In this document: piece by piece, positions 8,016 to 16,388 of the stretch
Position numbering within the stretch: position 1 is the first letter of the stretch
How the letters are laid out: every line of letters starts with the position of its first letter
DNA from: Firmicutes bacterium CAG:884
Lineage (GTDB): Bacteria; Bacillota_I; Bacilli_A; RF39; UBA660
DNA length: 44,824 bases
Assembly (NCBI GenBank): GCA_000433875.1
Contig: HF993320.1
Coordinates: forward strand, 1 to 44,824
Direction: 5' to 3'
Notes under the pieces: generated by a model
Databases searched by the model: none
The model's input: the letters and a program-made list of their open reading frames with translations, nothing else
What the model was told of the DNA's origin: nothing
Made by a program: the position numbers and the translations under genes

Positions 8016-9733
8016 TCTTGCTCATCTACTTGTTCTTTGTTTTTGGCGACTGTTATTCCAAATGTAGCATTACCGGTTACAGGTGTTCCTGCATCTCTTG
8101 TTTGGTGAATTATTGTTCCTTCTGGATAGTTAGTGTTTTCATCATATTCAACTGATAATATTACATTGTATTTTTCACAGAATTCACGTACTGCTTTTTC
8201 GGTATATGTTCCATCAGTAAAGTCTGGATATAAGATTTTAATATCTGGTATATAAAGTGTTACTGTACTTCCTTCATTTACTTTTGTACCTACTTCTGGA
8301 TTTTGTTTAATTATCAAGTCTTCTTTTGGATCAGTTTCTTCTACTTCTTCTTTTTCGATTATAACATTGATGCCATATGCTTCAAGAGCACCTTTTACTT
8401 CTAGATAATTCTTTCCTTTATAGTCTTCTAATGTTATTCCTTTAGCGCCTAATGATATATATATTTTTACATTTGTTCCTGTTTTTACAGTTCTACCTGC
8501 TAATGGGTTTGTTTTTACAACTAATCCTTCTTCTACTGCAGAACTGTTAACTTCAAGGATTTCATCTTCAACTATAAGTCCGATATTTTCAAGTTCTCTT
8601 ATTGCTTCTTCAGTTGTTTTATTTGTTACATTTGGTACAATTATATCTTTTACTTTACTTTTTGAGAAGAAGATAACTGCTACTAATATACCGATAACTG
8701 CAAGAGCACATATACTAAGTAGTGATATTAATATTACTCTTGATACTTTTTTCTTTGGTTTTTCTTCTTTTTTTGGTTCATCAAATAGTGATATTTGTTC
8801 AATTGTTTCTTCTTTTTTCTTTTCTTCTTTTTTTTCTTCTTTTGGTTCCATATCTTTTGTTACCATCTTTTCTGGGTATTTATAAATATATTTACGATCA
8901 TACTTGTGCTCTGGATCTAGACAATGGTCTAAATCATATAGCATTTGTGATACGTTTTCATATCTATTTTCTGGATTTTTAGCGCATGCTTTTAATATTA
9001 TGTTTTCTACACTTTGTGGTATATCATCTCTATACATAGATATACTTGGTAATGGTTCTTTTAGTTGTTTGATTGCAATTTCAACGGCTGTTTCTCCTTT
9101 AAATGGTACTTTTCCTGTTAACATTTCAAACATCATTATACCTAGAGAATATATATCACTTCTTACTGTTGAGCCAGTTCCGTTTGCTTGTTCTGGTGGC
9201 AAATAATGAACTGATCCCATTACAGAGTTTGTTTGAGTTAATGATTCCGAATTACTTGCAACGGCAATTCCAAAGTCGGTTATTTTTACTAATCCATCAT
9301 CTAAAACCATTATATTTTGTGGTTTAATGTCTCTATGAATTATACAACTTGCATGAGCGCATTCTAGTCCTGATGCTACTTGTTTTGTAATATCTAAGGC
9401 TTCGGCTAGAATCATTTTTCCTCTTTTTTTGATTAAGGTTTTTAAGGTTACACCATCAACATATTCCATAACTATAAAATAGTTTCCATTTTCTTCTCCC
9501 ACATCATAAATCTCAACAATATTAGGGTGTGCGAGTGATGATGCAGAGATTGCTTCTCTTTTAAATCTTTTTACAAACTTTTCATCGTTTGATAGATCTC
9601 CTCTTAATATTTTTACGGCGACATTACGCTTTAGTATTGGATCATAGGCTAAATATACGTTAGCCATTCCGCCTTCGCCTATTAGTTTTATTATTTCGTA
9701 TCTTCCATTTATTACTTGGCCACTACTTAACAT
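8012..9733 (-). CDS. prkC: PASTA-domain Ser/Thr protein kinase (PrkC/Stk type)
   Basis: Membrane kinase that senses muropeptides or lipid II outside and phosphorylates cytoplasmic targets. The 573-residue product has a Hanks-type kinase domain at about 10-270: GEGGMANVYLA (glycine loop), VAVKILR (Lys), IIHRDIKPQNIMV (catalytic loop), ITDFGIAVAS (DFG) and YLPPEQA. A highly charged juxtamembrane stretch rich in KEEKK follows, then one membrane helix near 330-352 (VILISLLSICALAVIGILVA), then three extracellular PASTA repeats beginning near DIIVPNVTN, GITLEDYKG and ILYPDFTDG. It sits one base after prpC, whose phosphatase opposes it. Three PASTA repeats is a common number for Bacilli. Confidence 0.96.
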   Translation of the reverse strand: MLSSGQVINGRYEIIKLIGEGGMANVYLAYDPILKRNVAVKILRGDLSNDEKFVKRFKREAISASSLAHPNIVEIYDVGEENGNYFIVMEYVDGVTLKTLIKKRGKMILAEALDITKQVASGLECAHASCIIHRDIKPQNIMVLDDGLVKITDFGIAVASNSESLTQTNSVMGSVHYLPPEQANGTGSTVRSDIYSLGIMMFEMLTGKVPFKGETAVEIAIKQLKEPLPSISMYRDDIPQSVENIILKACAKNPENRYENVSQMLYDLDHCLDPEHKYDRKYIYKYPEKMVTKDMEPKEEKKEEKKKEETIEQISLFDEPKKEEKPKKKVSRVILISLLSICALAVIGILVAVIFFSKSKVKDIIVPNVTNKTTEEAIRELENIGLIVEDEILEVNSSAVEEGLVVKTNPLAGRTVKTGTNVKIYISLGAKGITLEDYKGKNYLEVKGALEAYGINVIIEKEEVEETDPKEDLIIKQNPEVGTKVNEGSTVTLYIPDIKILYPDFTDGTYTEKAVREFCEKYNVILSVEYDENTNYPEGTIIHQTRDAGTPVTGNATFGITVAKNKEQVDEQE

Positions 9734-9734
9734 T

Positions 9735-10469
9735 TTATCCCTCTTTCTTCTCTAAGTATGCAATTGAAATGTTATCTGTTCCACCTCTATTATTGCATTT
9801 TATAATTAGTTTTTTTACTTTATTTTCAACAGGTGTTTCTTCTAATAATACTTTTGTTATTTGATCATCTTTAAGCATATTTGTTAGGCCATCACTGCAA
9901 AGGAGTATTCCATCAACATCTGTTTCAACATCAAATATATCCATTTCTACACTCATATTTGTTCCAAGTGCGCGCATTAAAACGTTTCTTCTTGGGTGTT
10001 CTCTTGCTTCTTCTTCGGTTAATTCGCCTGATTTTACAAGTAGATTAACGAGTGTATGGTCAATTGTTATTTTGTGCAAATGATTATTTTTTAGGACATA
10101 ACCACTACTATCACCGATATTTCCAAATAGTAAGAATTCTTTTGATACTAAGCTCATTACGATTGTTGTTCCCATTCCCATACTATCTGGGTTATCAATT
10201 GTATATTTGTATATTAGAACGTTTGATTCACTTATTACTGTTTTCATCCATTCTTTGGCTTCTTCTTTTGTTCCTAGGCTTTCTTTATCTGAAAAACTTT
10301 TTCCAACGTGTGATACGACTATACTTGATGCAATTTCACCAGATCTGTGTCCACCCATTCCGTCAGCTACTATCATTAATGATTCGCCATTTTTATTTGT
10401 TAGGATAACAACGCTATCTTCGTTATGGGTTCTTACTTTTCCTGGATCTGTTAAATAATAACTATTCAT
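9735..10469 (-). CDS. prpC: PP2C-family Ser/Thr protein phosphatase (PrpC/Stp)
   Basis: Metal-dependent phosphatase that removes phosphates placed by PrkC. Eleven-motif PP2C features are visible in 244 residues: THNEDSV (motif 1), MIVADGMGGHRSGEIAS (motif 2, metal Asp), MGMGTTIVMSLV, LFGNIGDSSGYVL (most homologues have GDSR here), DHTLVNLLVKSGEL, GILLCSDGLTNML and the final GGTDNISIAYLE metal Asp. The start overlaps the end of rlmN by eight bases, and the stop is one base from prkC, so the genes are read as one transcript. The GDSS for GDSR change is visible and mild; the Arg is not a metal ligand. Confidence 0.95.
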   Translation of the reverse strand: MNSYYLTDPGKVRTHNEDSVVILTNKNGESLMIVADGMGGHRSGEIASSIVVSHVGKSFSDKESLGTKEEAKEWMKTVISESNVLIYKYTIDNPDSMGMGTTIVMSLVSKEFLLFGNIGDSSGYVLKNNHLHKITIDHTLVNLLVKSGELTEEEAREHPRRNVLMRALGTNMSVEMDIFDVETDVDGILLCSDGLTNMLKDDQITKVLLEETPVENKVKKLIIKCNNRGGTDNISIAYLEKKEG

Positions 10470-11490
10470 TTTTTCCCTCCTCGTAGTCGGATCTTAATTG
10501 GCCGCAGGCTGCTTTTACCTTACTTCCAAATTCTCTTCTTATTGTTGCGCATATTCCGTTTTTTAATAGATATTCGTGAAATGCTTTTATTTTTTCATCG
10601 CTTGATCTTTTATATTCGATATGACTTGTTTCATTGTATGGAATTAGGTTTACATAAGCATTCATACCTCTTAAGAGTTCAGTTAATTCTTTTGCTTCTT
10701 TTAAGCTATCATTTACGTTTTCTAATAAAATATATTCAAATGTTACTCTTCTATTTGTTTTATTTATGTATTCTTTGACTGATTTAATAACATCTTCTAT
10801 TTTATATGCTTTGTTTATATTCATTATTTTGTTTCTTAATTCATTGTTTGGTGCGTGCAAACTGATTGCAAGATTTACTTGTTTTCCGTCTTTTATAAAG
10901 TCATATATTTTTGGTACTATTCCACAGGTAGATACTGTTATGTGTCTTGATCCTAATGCTAAACCAAATGGATTATTTATTATGTTTATGAAATCTATTA
11001 CGTTTTCATAGTTATCAAATGGTTCACCTATTCCCATTAGTACTACTCTTGTTATTTTTACGTTTAATTCTTCTTCAATTAGTAATATTGGTTTTATCAT
11101 TTCATATACCTCTAGATTACGAACTTTTTTTCTTCTTCCGCTTTCACAGAATGAGCAACCCATATTACATCCTACTTGTGTTGATAAACATATACTGTAG
11201 CCATAATCATGATGCATTACTACTGCTTCAACCATTTGATTGTCTTCTAGTTTAAATAGATATTTATAGACATCAGTATCTTCTAGTTTTGATACAATTT
11301 CAATTTTACCGAAAGAAAAATCTTTTTTTAATTCTTCTCTTAGTTCTTTTTTTATATTATCCATTTCATCAAATGATTTAACGCGTTTTTGATATAGCCA
11401 TTCATAGATTTGTTTAGCTCTATATTTTTTATCGCCTTTATTTATAAAGTATTGTTCTAATTTTTCAAGTGTTAAATTATATATATTCAT
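10462..11490 (-). CDS. rlmN: dual-specificity 23S rRNA/tRNA adenine C2-methyltransferase RlmN
   Basis: Radical-SAM enzyme that methylates C2 of A2503 in 23S rRNA and A37 of certain tRNAs. The product has the CNMGCSFCESG cluster motif (CX3CX2C), VLMGIGEPFDNYENV, HITVSTCGIVPKI, LAISLHAPN, and the C-terminal AACGQL cysteine that forms the methyl-carrier intermediate with the Cys before the cluster region. I chose ATG 11490 (342 residues): GGGGAAG lies before it, and the earlier ATG at 11505 falls on the predicted transcription start. First gene of the rlmN-prpC-prkC-rsgA-rpe operon. Confidence 0.95.
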   Translation of the reverse strand: MNIYNLTLEKLEQYFINKGDKKYRAKQIYEWLYQKRVKSFDEMDNIKKELREELKKDFSFGKIEIVSKLEDTDVYKYLFKLEDNQMVEAVVMHHDYGYSICLSTQVGCNMGCSFCESGRRKKVRNLEVYEMIKPILLIEEELNVKITRVVLMGIGEPFDNYENVIDFINIINNPFGLALGSRHITVSTCGIVPKIYDFIKDGKQVNLAISLHAPNNELRNKIMNINKAYKIEDVIKSVKEYINKTNRRVTFEYILLENVNDSLKEAKELTELLRGMNAYVNLIPYNETSHIEYKRSSDEKIKAFHEYLLKNGICATIRREFGSKVKAACGQLRSDYEEGKNE

Positions 11491-11509
11491 TTTGCACTTC
11501 CCCACATTA

Positions 11510-11515
11510 ATTATA
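11510..11515 (-). promoter_or_regulatory. -10 element of the rlmN operon promoter
   Basis: TATAAT on the minus strand, 19 bases before the chosen rlmN start. The -35 region is a T-rich TTTGTT-like sequence 16 bases away and is weak. Confidence 0.45.
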
Positions 11516-11523
11516 GCAAATTA

Positions 11524-11551
11524 TAAAAAAAAACAAAAGATTTTTGTTTCC
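11524..11551 (-). terminator. terminator-like hairpin upstream of rlmN
   Basis: Minus strand: AAACAAAA, loop ATC, TTTTGTTT followed by six more Ts. It would stop transcripts entering from the gene-poor region at 11552-12461 and insulates the rlmN promoter. AT-only stem, so only moderate strength. Confidence 0.45.
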
Positions 11552-11840
11552 TTAATTCGACTTTTTTCTATTTTTTTCTTGTTGTAGACATTTTTTTATA
11601 TTTTGTTTACATTTATTTACATTTATAGTTTAAAATATCTTTTGTTTAGATTAGTTTTAGAATAGACTTTATTACTTTTTAGGATCTGTTTAAATATTAC
11701 AAAAGTTTGGTTGGAAAGAATTGTTGTTTTTTCTTGATATACTACTAATACTTGCAGTCAATTTTTTTGACCGCAAATTATAAAATTCATTTTTATTGAA
11801 GTATATCTTTCTGGAAACTCGCAAATAGTTTACTTACTGC
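11552..11840. other. AT-rich gap without a visible gene
   Basis: I see no plausible reading frame with a ribosome site here. It holds one hairpin at 11752-11776 (TTGCAGTCAA, loop TTTTT, TTGACCGCAA, one mismatch), which could end transcription from the ORF6N remnant, and a 10-base direct repeat near 11609-11630 (TTTACATTTA twice). Together with the remnant next door it looks like decayed DNA. Confidence 0.5.
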
Positions 11841-12108
11841 TTAGTTTATTTTTTTCATATGTTTTAACAATCCTTTTAATATTTCTTCATCTTCAATTTT
11901 TGTTAATGCAAGACATTTCTTTCCTAAGTCTTTAGATGATGCTCCTGAATGGTATAATATTTTATTATCAATTATTATAAATCTATCACGATATATAAAA
12001 TTATTTAATTTCACAACTTTTTTATTTTGAAGTCCCAATTTGGGACTTCAATTCATTAGGTTTTTTCTTGATAATTGAACTATATCTTCTTAAAACCGCA
12101 TATATCAT
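11841..12108 (-). pseudogene. decayed ORF6N-type (phage antirepressor-like) gene
   Basis: The minus strand encodes 65 residues ending at 11841 with FIYRDRFIIIDNKILYHSG and ASSKDLGKKCLALTKIED. This resembles the C-terminal part of ORF6N-domain proteins, which typically read HDRFIIID...YH.GAS.KDLGKK. The open frame has only a TTG at 12038, preceded by a stop. A second fragment in another frame starts at 12108 and ends with PNELKSQIGTSK at 12022; its LKSQIGTS is like the LRSQFGTS segment of ORF6N N-terminal domains. I infer a gene that suffered an internal deletion and frameshift. ORF6N genes belong to phages and mobile islands, so this may mark an old integration next to the polysaccharide locus. 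Confidence 0.5.
12028..12050. repeat. 23-bp perfect palindrome inside the ORF6N remnant
   Basis: TGAAGTCCCAA, central T, TTGGGACTTCA. The arms are exact over 11 bp. On the minus strand it falls on the LKSQIGTS codons, so it may be a by-product of that coding motif; as RNA it would fold into a strong hairpin. Confidence 0.8.
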
Positions 12109-12461
12109 TTCAATGCCTGATAAATTATTTTTTTGTATAATTTAAACACTCATATGTACTATACGATAAAAGTTTAGGAATTACTTTTAATTTAGAAAAA
12201 AAATTTCACTTTCGTGAAACTTTATTTTTATAGGTAGCGTTAATAGGAAAATATATATTAATAAAAATGAAAATATAAGTACAAATTGCAAAGGAAAGGC
12301 AATAATTGTCATTATTTACTCAATATTTTTTGTAAGTGTTTAATATATTGAAAATATTATATAAATCCCACAGATTGAATAATTAATTAAATACCACCTT
12401 TGTTCGTAAATAACGCTAACATTTTTATATCTTATATATTTTAATTAAAATCATACTAAAA
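12109..12461. other. gene-poor AT-rich spacer after the acyltransferase gene
   Basis: No supported gene. Contents seen: a hairpin at 12196-12226 (listed separately) and an 8-bp inverted pair, TAGCGTTA at 12235-12242 and TAACGCTA at 12411-12418, enclosing about 170 bases of very AT-rich DNA. No transposase, tRNA or integrase lies near it. Confidence 0.45.
12196..12226. terminator. bidirectional terminator-like hairpin
   Basis: Plus strand: AAATTTCAC, loop TTTC, GTGAAACTT followed by TATTTTTA. On the minus strand the same stem is followed by eight Ts. It lies about 235 bases after the acyltransferase stop and is the first good terminator for it. Confidence 0.6.
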
Positions 12462-13439
12462 CTAATGTTTTTTTATATACTCTTGTAATTTAATAATGAT
12501 ATAAGAAATAACTAGAGAAATTATGTAGCACATTATAAATGCAACAAAATTATTTATTGTACTCTTTTGCATAATAAGATTTAATACTAGAATATGAATA
12601 ATATAAATTATGTCTGACATTTTTCTTAGCATTCTAGTTTTAATTTTAATTGATTCATTACTTATAGATAAAGAAATAATAAATATTAGAATCGCCGGGA
12701 TATTATTAAATAGTGTTAAATCCGCAGTGATATCATTTGATAATTTATTTCTGATAAATGCCATTTCTATAAATGATAAAATAGCACTAAACGCAAAATA
12801 TATGTATATTTTCTTGGTTAAATGACTATTTATTTTATCTAAATTTTTACTTATAAAAACACCAACTAGCAATGATGGTAAGGCAAAAAAGACAAAACTT
12901 CTTCCTCCTCCTATATAATTAATTATACCTGCTATCTTGTTAATTAATGTTACATTTAATATTTTATAATACTCATCAAACATTACGCCAAATAAAAATA
13001 AAACTATAATTGTCAAAATTACTTTTTTATTACTATATTTTAAATGTTTTCCAAATATATACATCGTTATTAATGCAAAAATTATTGAACTTAAATACCA
13101 CAAATGGCCATAACCAAATATGAGTGTATATATAAATCCTAAAAAAGATGTATTTTTAAAAAATAATGGTATATATATAATACTTGAAATTACATATATT
13201 GATATAATTCTTTTTATATATGCTTTCTTTTTTTCATCATTCATTCGCTCATAAAAGAATCCTGATGAAATAAAGAAAAGTGGAACACTAAATCTAAAAA
13301 ACCATTGTCCATAATAATAGTTTAAAAGCTCATTATTAAATAATGGAAGTGCATGAGAACCAACAATTAGAAAAGTCGCAACAAACTTGATAATATCAAG
13401 TGCTTTGTATTCATAACTAATATTATTTTTTTTGTTCAT
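12462..13439 (-). CDS. membrane acyltransferase, acyltransferase-3 family
   Basis: Likely O-acetylates or otherwise acylates a surface glycan. About 325 residues with ten hydrophobic segments. The N-terminal KALDIIKFVATFLIVGSHA region contains the family's His near the end of the first helix, and FFRFSVPLFFISSGFFYER is the typical second motif. Start placed at ATG 13439, since TAGGG lies just before it and the earlier ATG at 13454 has no ribosome site. It lies downstream of wecB but beyond that gene's terminator, so it needs its own promoter or read-through. The context makes the polysaccharide from 13587-22548 the obvious acceptor; that is inference. Confidence 0.85.
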   Translation of the reverse strand: MNKKNNISYEYKALDIIKFVATFLIVGSHALPLFNNELLNYYYGQWFFRFSVPLFFISSGFFYERMNDEKKKAYIKRIISIYVISSIIYIPLFFKNTSFLGFIYTLIFGYGHLWYLSSIIFALITMYIFGKHLKYSNKKVILTIIVLFLFGVMFDEYYKILNVTLINKIAGIINYIGGGRSFVFFALPSLLVGVFISKNLDKINSHLTKKIYIYFAFSAILSFIEMAFIRNKLSNDITADLTLFNNIPAILIFIISLSISNESIKIKTRMLRKMSDIIYIIHILVLNLIMQKSTINNFVAFIMCYIISLVISYIIIKLQEYIKKH

Positions 13440-13551
13440 ATTCCCTACCACCATCTTTATAAAATAATTATTCTTTGTGTTTGCTAATTCATTCTACTTG
13501 TCAAGTATATCAAATTTTTATACAAATGTCATCAAATTATTCATATACATT

Positions 13552-13582
13552 GTAAAAAGTTTCTCTTGGTAGTGAAACTTTA
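13552..13582 (-). terminator. terminator of the polysaccharide operon after wecB
   Basis: Minus strand: AAAGTTTC, ten-base loop, GAAACTTT and further Ts. It is an exact eight-pair stem directly after the wecB stop at 13587. Confidence 0.75.
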
Positions 13583-13586
13583 TTTT

Positions 13587-14684
13587 TTATAATTCTTTTT
13601 CTAAAATATCAGCAATTCTTTTACAAGCATTTCCATCACCATAAGGATTAGAGGCAGTACTCATTTTCCTATATTCTTCTTCATCAGTCAATAACTTTTT
13701 AAACTCATTATAAATAGTTTTCTCATTAGTTCCAACCAATTTTAAAGTTCCAGCTTTTATTCCCTCAGGTCTTTCAGTTGTATCTCTCATAACCAAAACA
13801 GGTTTTCCAAGAGAAGGTGCTTCTTCTTGAATTCCACCACTATCAGTAAGAATCATATATGACCTTGCCATAAAATTATGAAAATCTATTACTTCTAATG
13901 GTTCAATAATTCTAATTCTATCATCATTGCCTAATATTTCATTAGCCGTCTCTCTAACAACAGGATTCATGTGTATTGGATAAATAACTTTTACATCAGG
14001 ATGTTCATCAACAATTTTTCTTATTGCCCTAAACATATGTTTTAAAGGTTCACCTAAATTTTCTCTTCTATGAGCAGTTAATAAAACTAATTTACTTCCT
14101 TTTGCCCATTCCAATTCTGGATTCTTATAATCATCAGTTACAGTTGTTTTTAGAGCATCAATTGCCGTATTACCAGTAACATAAATGGTTTCAGACTTTT
14201 TACCCTCTTTTAACAAATTATTTTTACTTAATTCAGTAGGCGCGAAATTGTATTTTGCAATTATGCTTACAGCTTGTCTATTAAATTCCTCAGGATATGG
14301 TGAATATATATCATATGTTCTTAATCCAGCTTCAACATGTCCAACAGGTATTTGTAAATAGAAACAAGCAAGAGCAGTTACAAAAGTTGTTGATGTATCA
14401 CCATGAACTAAAACTACATCAGGATTTTCTTTTTCTAATACTTCTTTTATTCTATTTAAGATATTTGTTGTTACATCAAACAAAGTTTGTCTATCTTTCA
14501 TAATAGAAAGATCATAATCAGGTTTTACTTTAAAAGCATCTAATACTTGATCCAACATTTGACGATGTTGACCAGTTACACATACAACCGTTTCAATATT
14601 TTTTCTTGTTTTTAATTCTTTTACCAATGGACACATCTTAATTGCTTCTGGACGTGTACCAAAAACTAACATTACTTTTTTCAT
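13587..14684 (-). CDS. wecB: UDP-N-acetylglucosamine 2-epimerase, non-hydrolysing
   Basis: Converts UDP-GlcNAc to UDP-ManNAc for cell-surface glycans. The 365-residue GT-B-like protein shows FGTRPEAIKMCPLVKEL at the N-terminus, VHGDTSTTF, GHVEAGLRTYD, YPEEFNRQ, LLTAHRRENLG, DSGGIQEEAPSLGKPVLVMR and TERPEGIKAGTLKLVG, all hallmark WecB segments. It overlaps the upstream glycosyltransferase by four bases and is the last gene before the operon terminator. No wecC (UDP-ManNAc dehydrogenase) is adjacent, suggesting that ManNAc itself rather than its uronic acid enters the polymer; this is inference. Confidence 0.96.
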   Translation of the reverse strand: MKKVMLVFGTRPEAIKMCPLVKELKTRKNIETVVCVTGQHRQMLDQVLDAFKVKPDYDLSIMKDRQTLFDVTTNILNRIKEVLEKENPDVVLVHGDTSTTFVTALACFYLQIPVGHVEAGLRTYDIYSPYPEEFNRQAVSIIAKYNFAPTELSKNNLLKEGKKSETIYVTGNTAIDALKTTVTDDYKNPELEWAKGSKLVLLTAHRRENLGEPLKHMFRAIRKIVDEHPDVKVIYPIHMNPVVRETANEILGNDDRIRIIEPLEVIDFHNFMARSYMILTDSGGIQEEAPSLGKPVLVMRDTTERPEGIKAGTLKLVGTNEKTIYNEFKKLLTDEEEYRKMSTASNPYGDGNACKRIADILEKEL

Positions 14685-15415
14685 TTATTTTCTCCTCTAT
14701 GTTTAACCTTATTAATTATTTTTTTTAGATTTTTTTCACCTAATATTCTTTTTAAGAACTGATATGTTTTAATTTTTAATTTATCTTTTTTTGGCATCCA
14801 TGATCCAGAAAACCAATGAATTGTATAAGTATTTTTAGTCTTATTAAGTTTATGATCATCATGATTAACTGGACAAAAATAATCATTTGGATATAAAGCA
14901 AAACCATCAATAATTTGTTTTGTATTATTCATCTTTAAACCCTTTTTAACAAAATATTCAGTTATCGTTTCAGTATTTGTAGTAAGATCAAGACTACCAT
15001 CTTCCAAAACAAAATGTTTATCATCATAATATTCTAGCAATTCCTTAATAACTTTATTATTTTTTGTACTCGCCATAATTCCAGTAGGAACATAATTTTC
15101 ATTTTCAAATCCAGAAAAAGCATCATGAGATAAGAAACAATCTAAATTTTTTATAACTTCAACATCAGTATCCATATATATTCCACCATTATTATATAAT
15201 ACATATAATCTAACATAATCTGTTACAAATGCAAATTTTCTCTTTTCATATGCCTCTTTAGTATATGCACATTTATTAATATCAAAATTATCTTCATTAA
15301 TCTCTATAATTTCATAATCTTTTAAATATTTCTTCCAACTATTTATACATTTTTGAGCCATTTTTGGTAGTGGCTTTCTACCAAACCAACAATAATAGAT
15401 TTTCTTTGGTATCAT
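14681..15415 (-). CDS. GT32-type glycosyltransferase
   Basis: Cytoplasmic glycosyltransferase of the OCH1/TcdB-like, sugar-binding DXD class found in capsule loci. The 244-residue product has IPKKIYYCWFGRKPLP at the start (typical IPK.IHY.WFG), KFAFVTDYVRLYVLYNNGG, then the metal and nucleotide-sugar binding YMDTDVEV, and a late IHWFSGSW typical of this group. It overlaps both neighbours by four bases, so the whole run is translationally tight. The donor sugar cannot be read from sequence. Confidence 0.9.
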   Translation of the reverse strand: MIPKKIYYCWFGRKPLPKMAQKCINSWKKYLKDYEIIEINEDNFDINKCAYTKEAYEKRKFAFVTDYVRLYVLYNNGGIYMDTDVEVIKNLDCFLSHDAFSGFENENYVPTGIMASTKNNKVIKELLEYYDDKHFVLEDGSLDLTTNTETITEYFVKKGLKMNNTKQIIDGFALYPNDYFCPVNHDDHKLNKTKNTYTIHWFSGSWMPKKDKLKIKTYQFLKRILGEKNLKKIINKVKHRGENK

Positions 15416-16374
15416 ATTCTCCCTGTTCCTTTCATTACATTTATTATTATTTTACATAAAGAATATTGTCTTCTTCTAAATAAATTTACAAATGTTCTTT
15501 TTAAAAACGATTGTTCTATTAAATACTTATTATTTATCCAATTACTATCAAGTTCATTCAATACTTTATTTACATCATCAAATCTTTTAACATAAATGTC
15601 TTTTCCATATTCAACTATTTCTGTTGAATATACGATAAGTAAATGCCTAATTGTAAGATAAATATATTGTTCTTTATTATCATAATAAATATTTTTTTCA
15701 GTTAAATATTTTTTTAAATCATCTAGTGCGACAAATTTATCATCTTTCTTTGTACTAAACTTTTTAGTTTTCATTATAGAATTATTTCTAGTTACATATG
15801 TATAAAGACAATCATCTAAATGTGCTATTTCATCGGTTAAAAGCATAACATATGGAATCAAAGCTAAATCTTCATAAATAATTCCTTCATGAAATTGTAA
15901 TTTATTTTTATTCCAAAAATCTCTTTTAAACAATTTAGTGCATGCAGACGTATTTATAAATAGTCTTCTATCTTTATCATAATTATTTATATTTTCAATT
16001 ATACTTGTTTTTTTATCATCAAGCTCTTTATAATAATTAAATAAAATAACATCACTAGCATTTTTATCAATTACATCAATTAACTTTTTTATTGCACCAT
16101 CTTCAATATAATCATCACCATCAATAAACCATATATATTCACCATTTGCATGTTTTATACCCTCATTACGTGCAGATGACAAACCTCCATTTGCTTTATT
16201 AATTATGGTTACATTAGGAAAAGATTTAATTTTATCAATACTATGATCAGGTGTTCCATCATTTACTGCAATTATTTCAATATCATCAGTATATTGATTT
16301 TCAATACTCATTATACACTTTTCAATATAATTTTCCACATTATAAATTGGAATTATACAACTTATCTTCTTCAT
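15412..16374 (-). CDS. family 2 glycosyltransferase
   Basis: Inverting GT-A enzyme that adds one sugar to the lipid-linked repeat. The 320-residue product has ISCIIPIYNVENYIEKCI at the start, then IIAVNDGTPDHS, a glycine-rich NGGLSSARNEGI segment and the metal-binding WFIDGDDYIED. A probable acceptor-binding motif EDLALIPYVM follows. The C-terminal 100 residues are basic and helical. It overlaps the GT32 gene by four bases and is followed upstream by the polymerase gene after a 14-base gap. Donor and acceptor unknown. Confidence 0.92.
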   Translation of the reverse strand: MKKISCIIPIYNVENYIEKCIMSIENQYTDDIEIIAVNDGTPDHSIDKIKSFPNVTIINKANGGLSSARNEGIKHANGEYIWFIDGDDYIEDGAIKKLIDVIDKNASDVILFNYYKELDDKKTSIIENINNYDKDRRLFINTSACTKLFKRDFWNKNKLQFHEGIIYEDLALIPYVMLLTDEIAHLDDCLYTYVTRNNSIMKTKKFSTKKDDKFVALDDLKKYLTEKNIYYDNKEQYIYLTIRHLLIVYSTEIVEYGKDIYVKRFDDVNKVLNELDSNWINNKYLIEQSFLKRTFVNLFRRRQYSLCKIIINVMKGTGRI

Positions 16375-16388
16375 TTAAAACTCCTCAA

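Noticed and set aside
8722..9327. Open frames opposite prkC and many other plus-strand frames opposite minus-strand genes
   Set aside because: Hydrophobic, phase-locked shadows of real genes caused by the codon use; no ribosome sites or domain motifs.
12398..12410. Second operator copy CTTTGTTCGTA near 12398
   Set aside because: Only a single box, no promoter next to it and no start codon nearby; an 11-base AT-rich match can occur by chance.
11552..12461. Structured non-coding RNA or tRNA in the long gap
   Set aside because: No T-loop GTTCRA-type word with a matching acceptor stem, and no known RNA core motif; the hairpins look like terminators or remnants of coding sequence.
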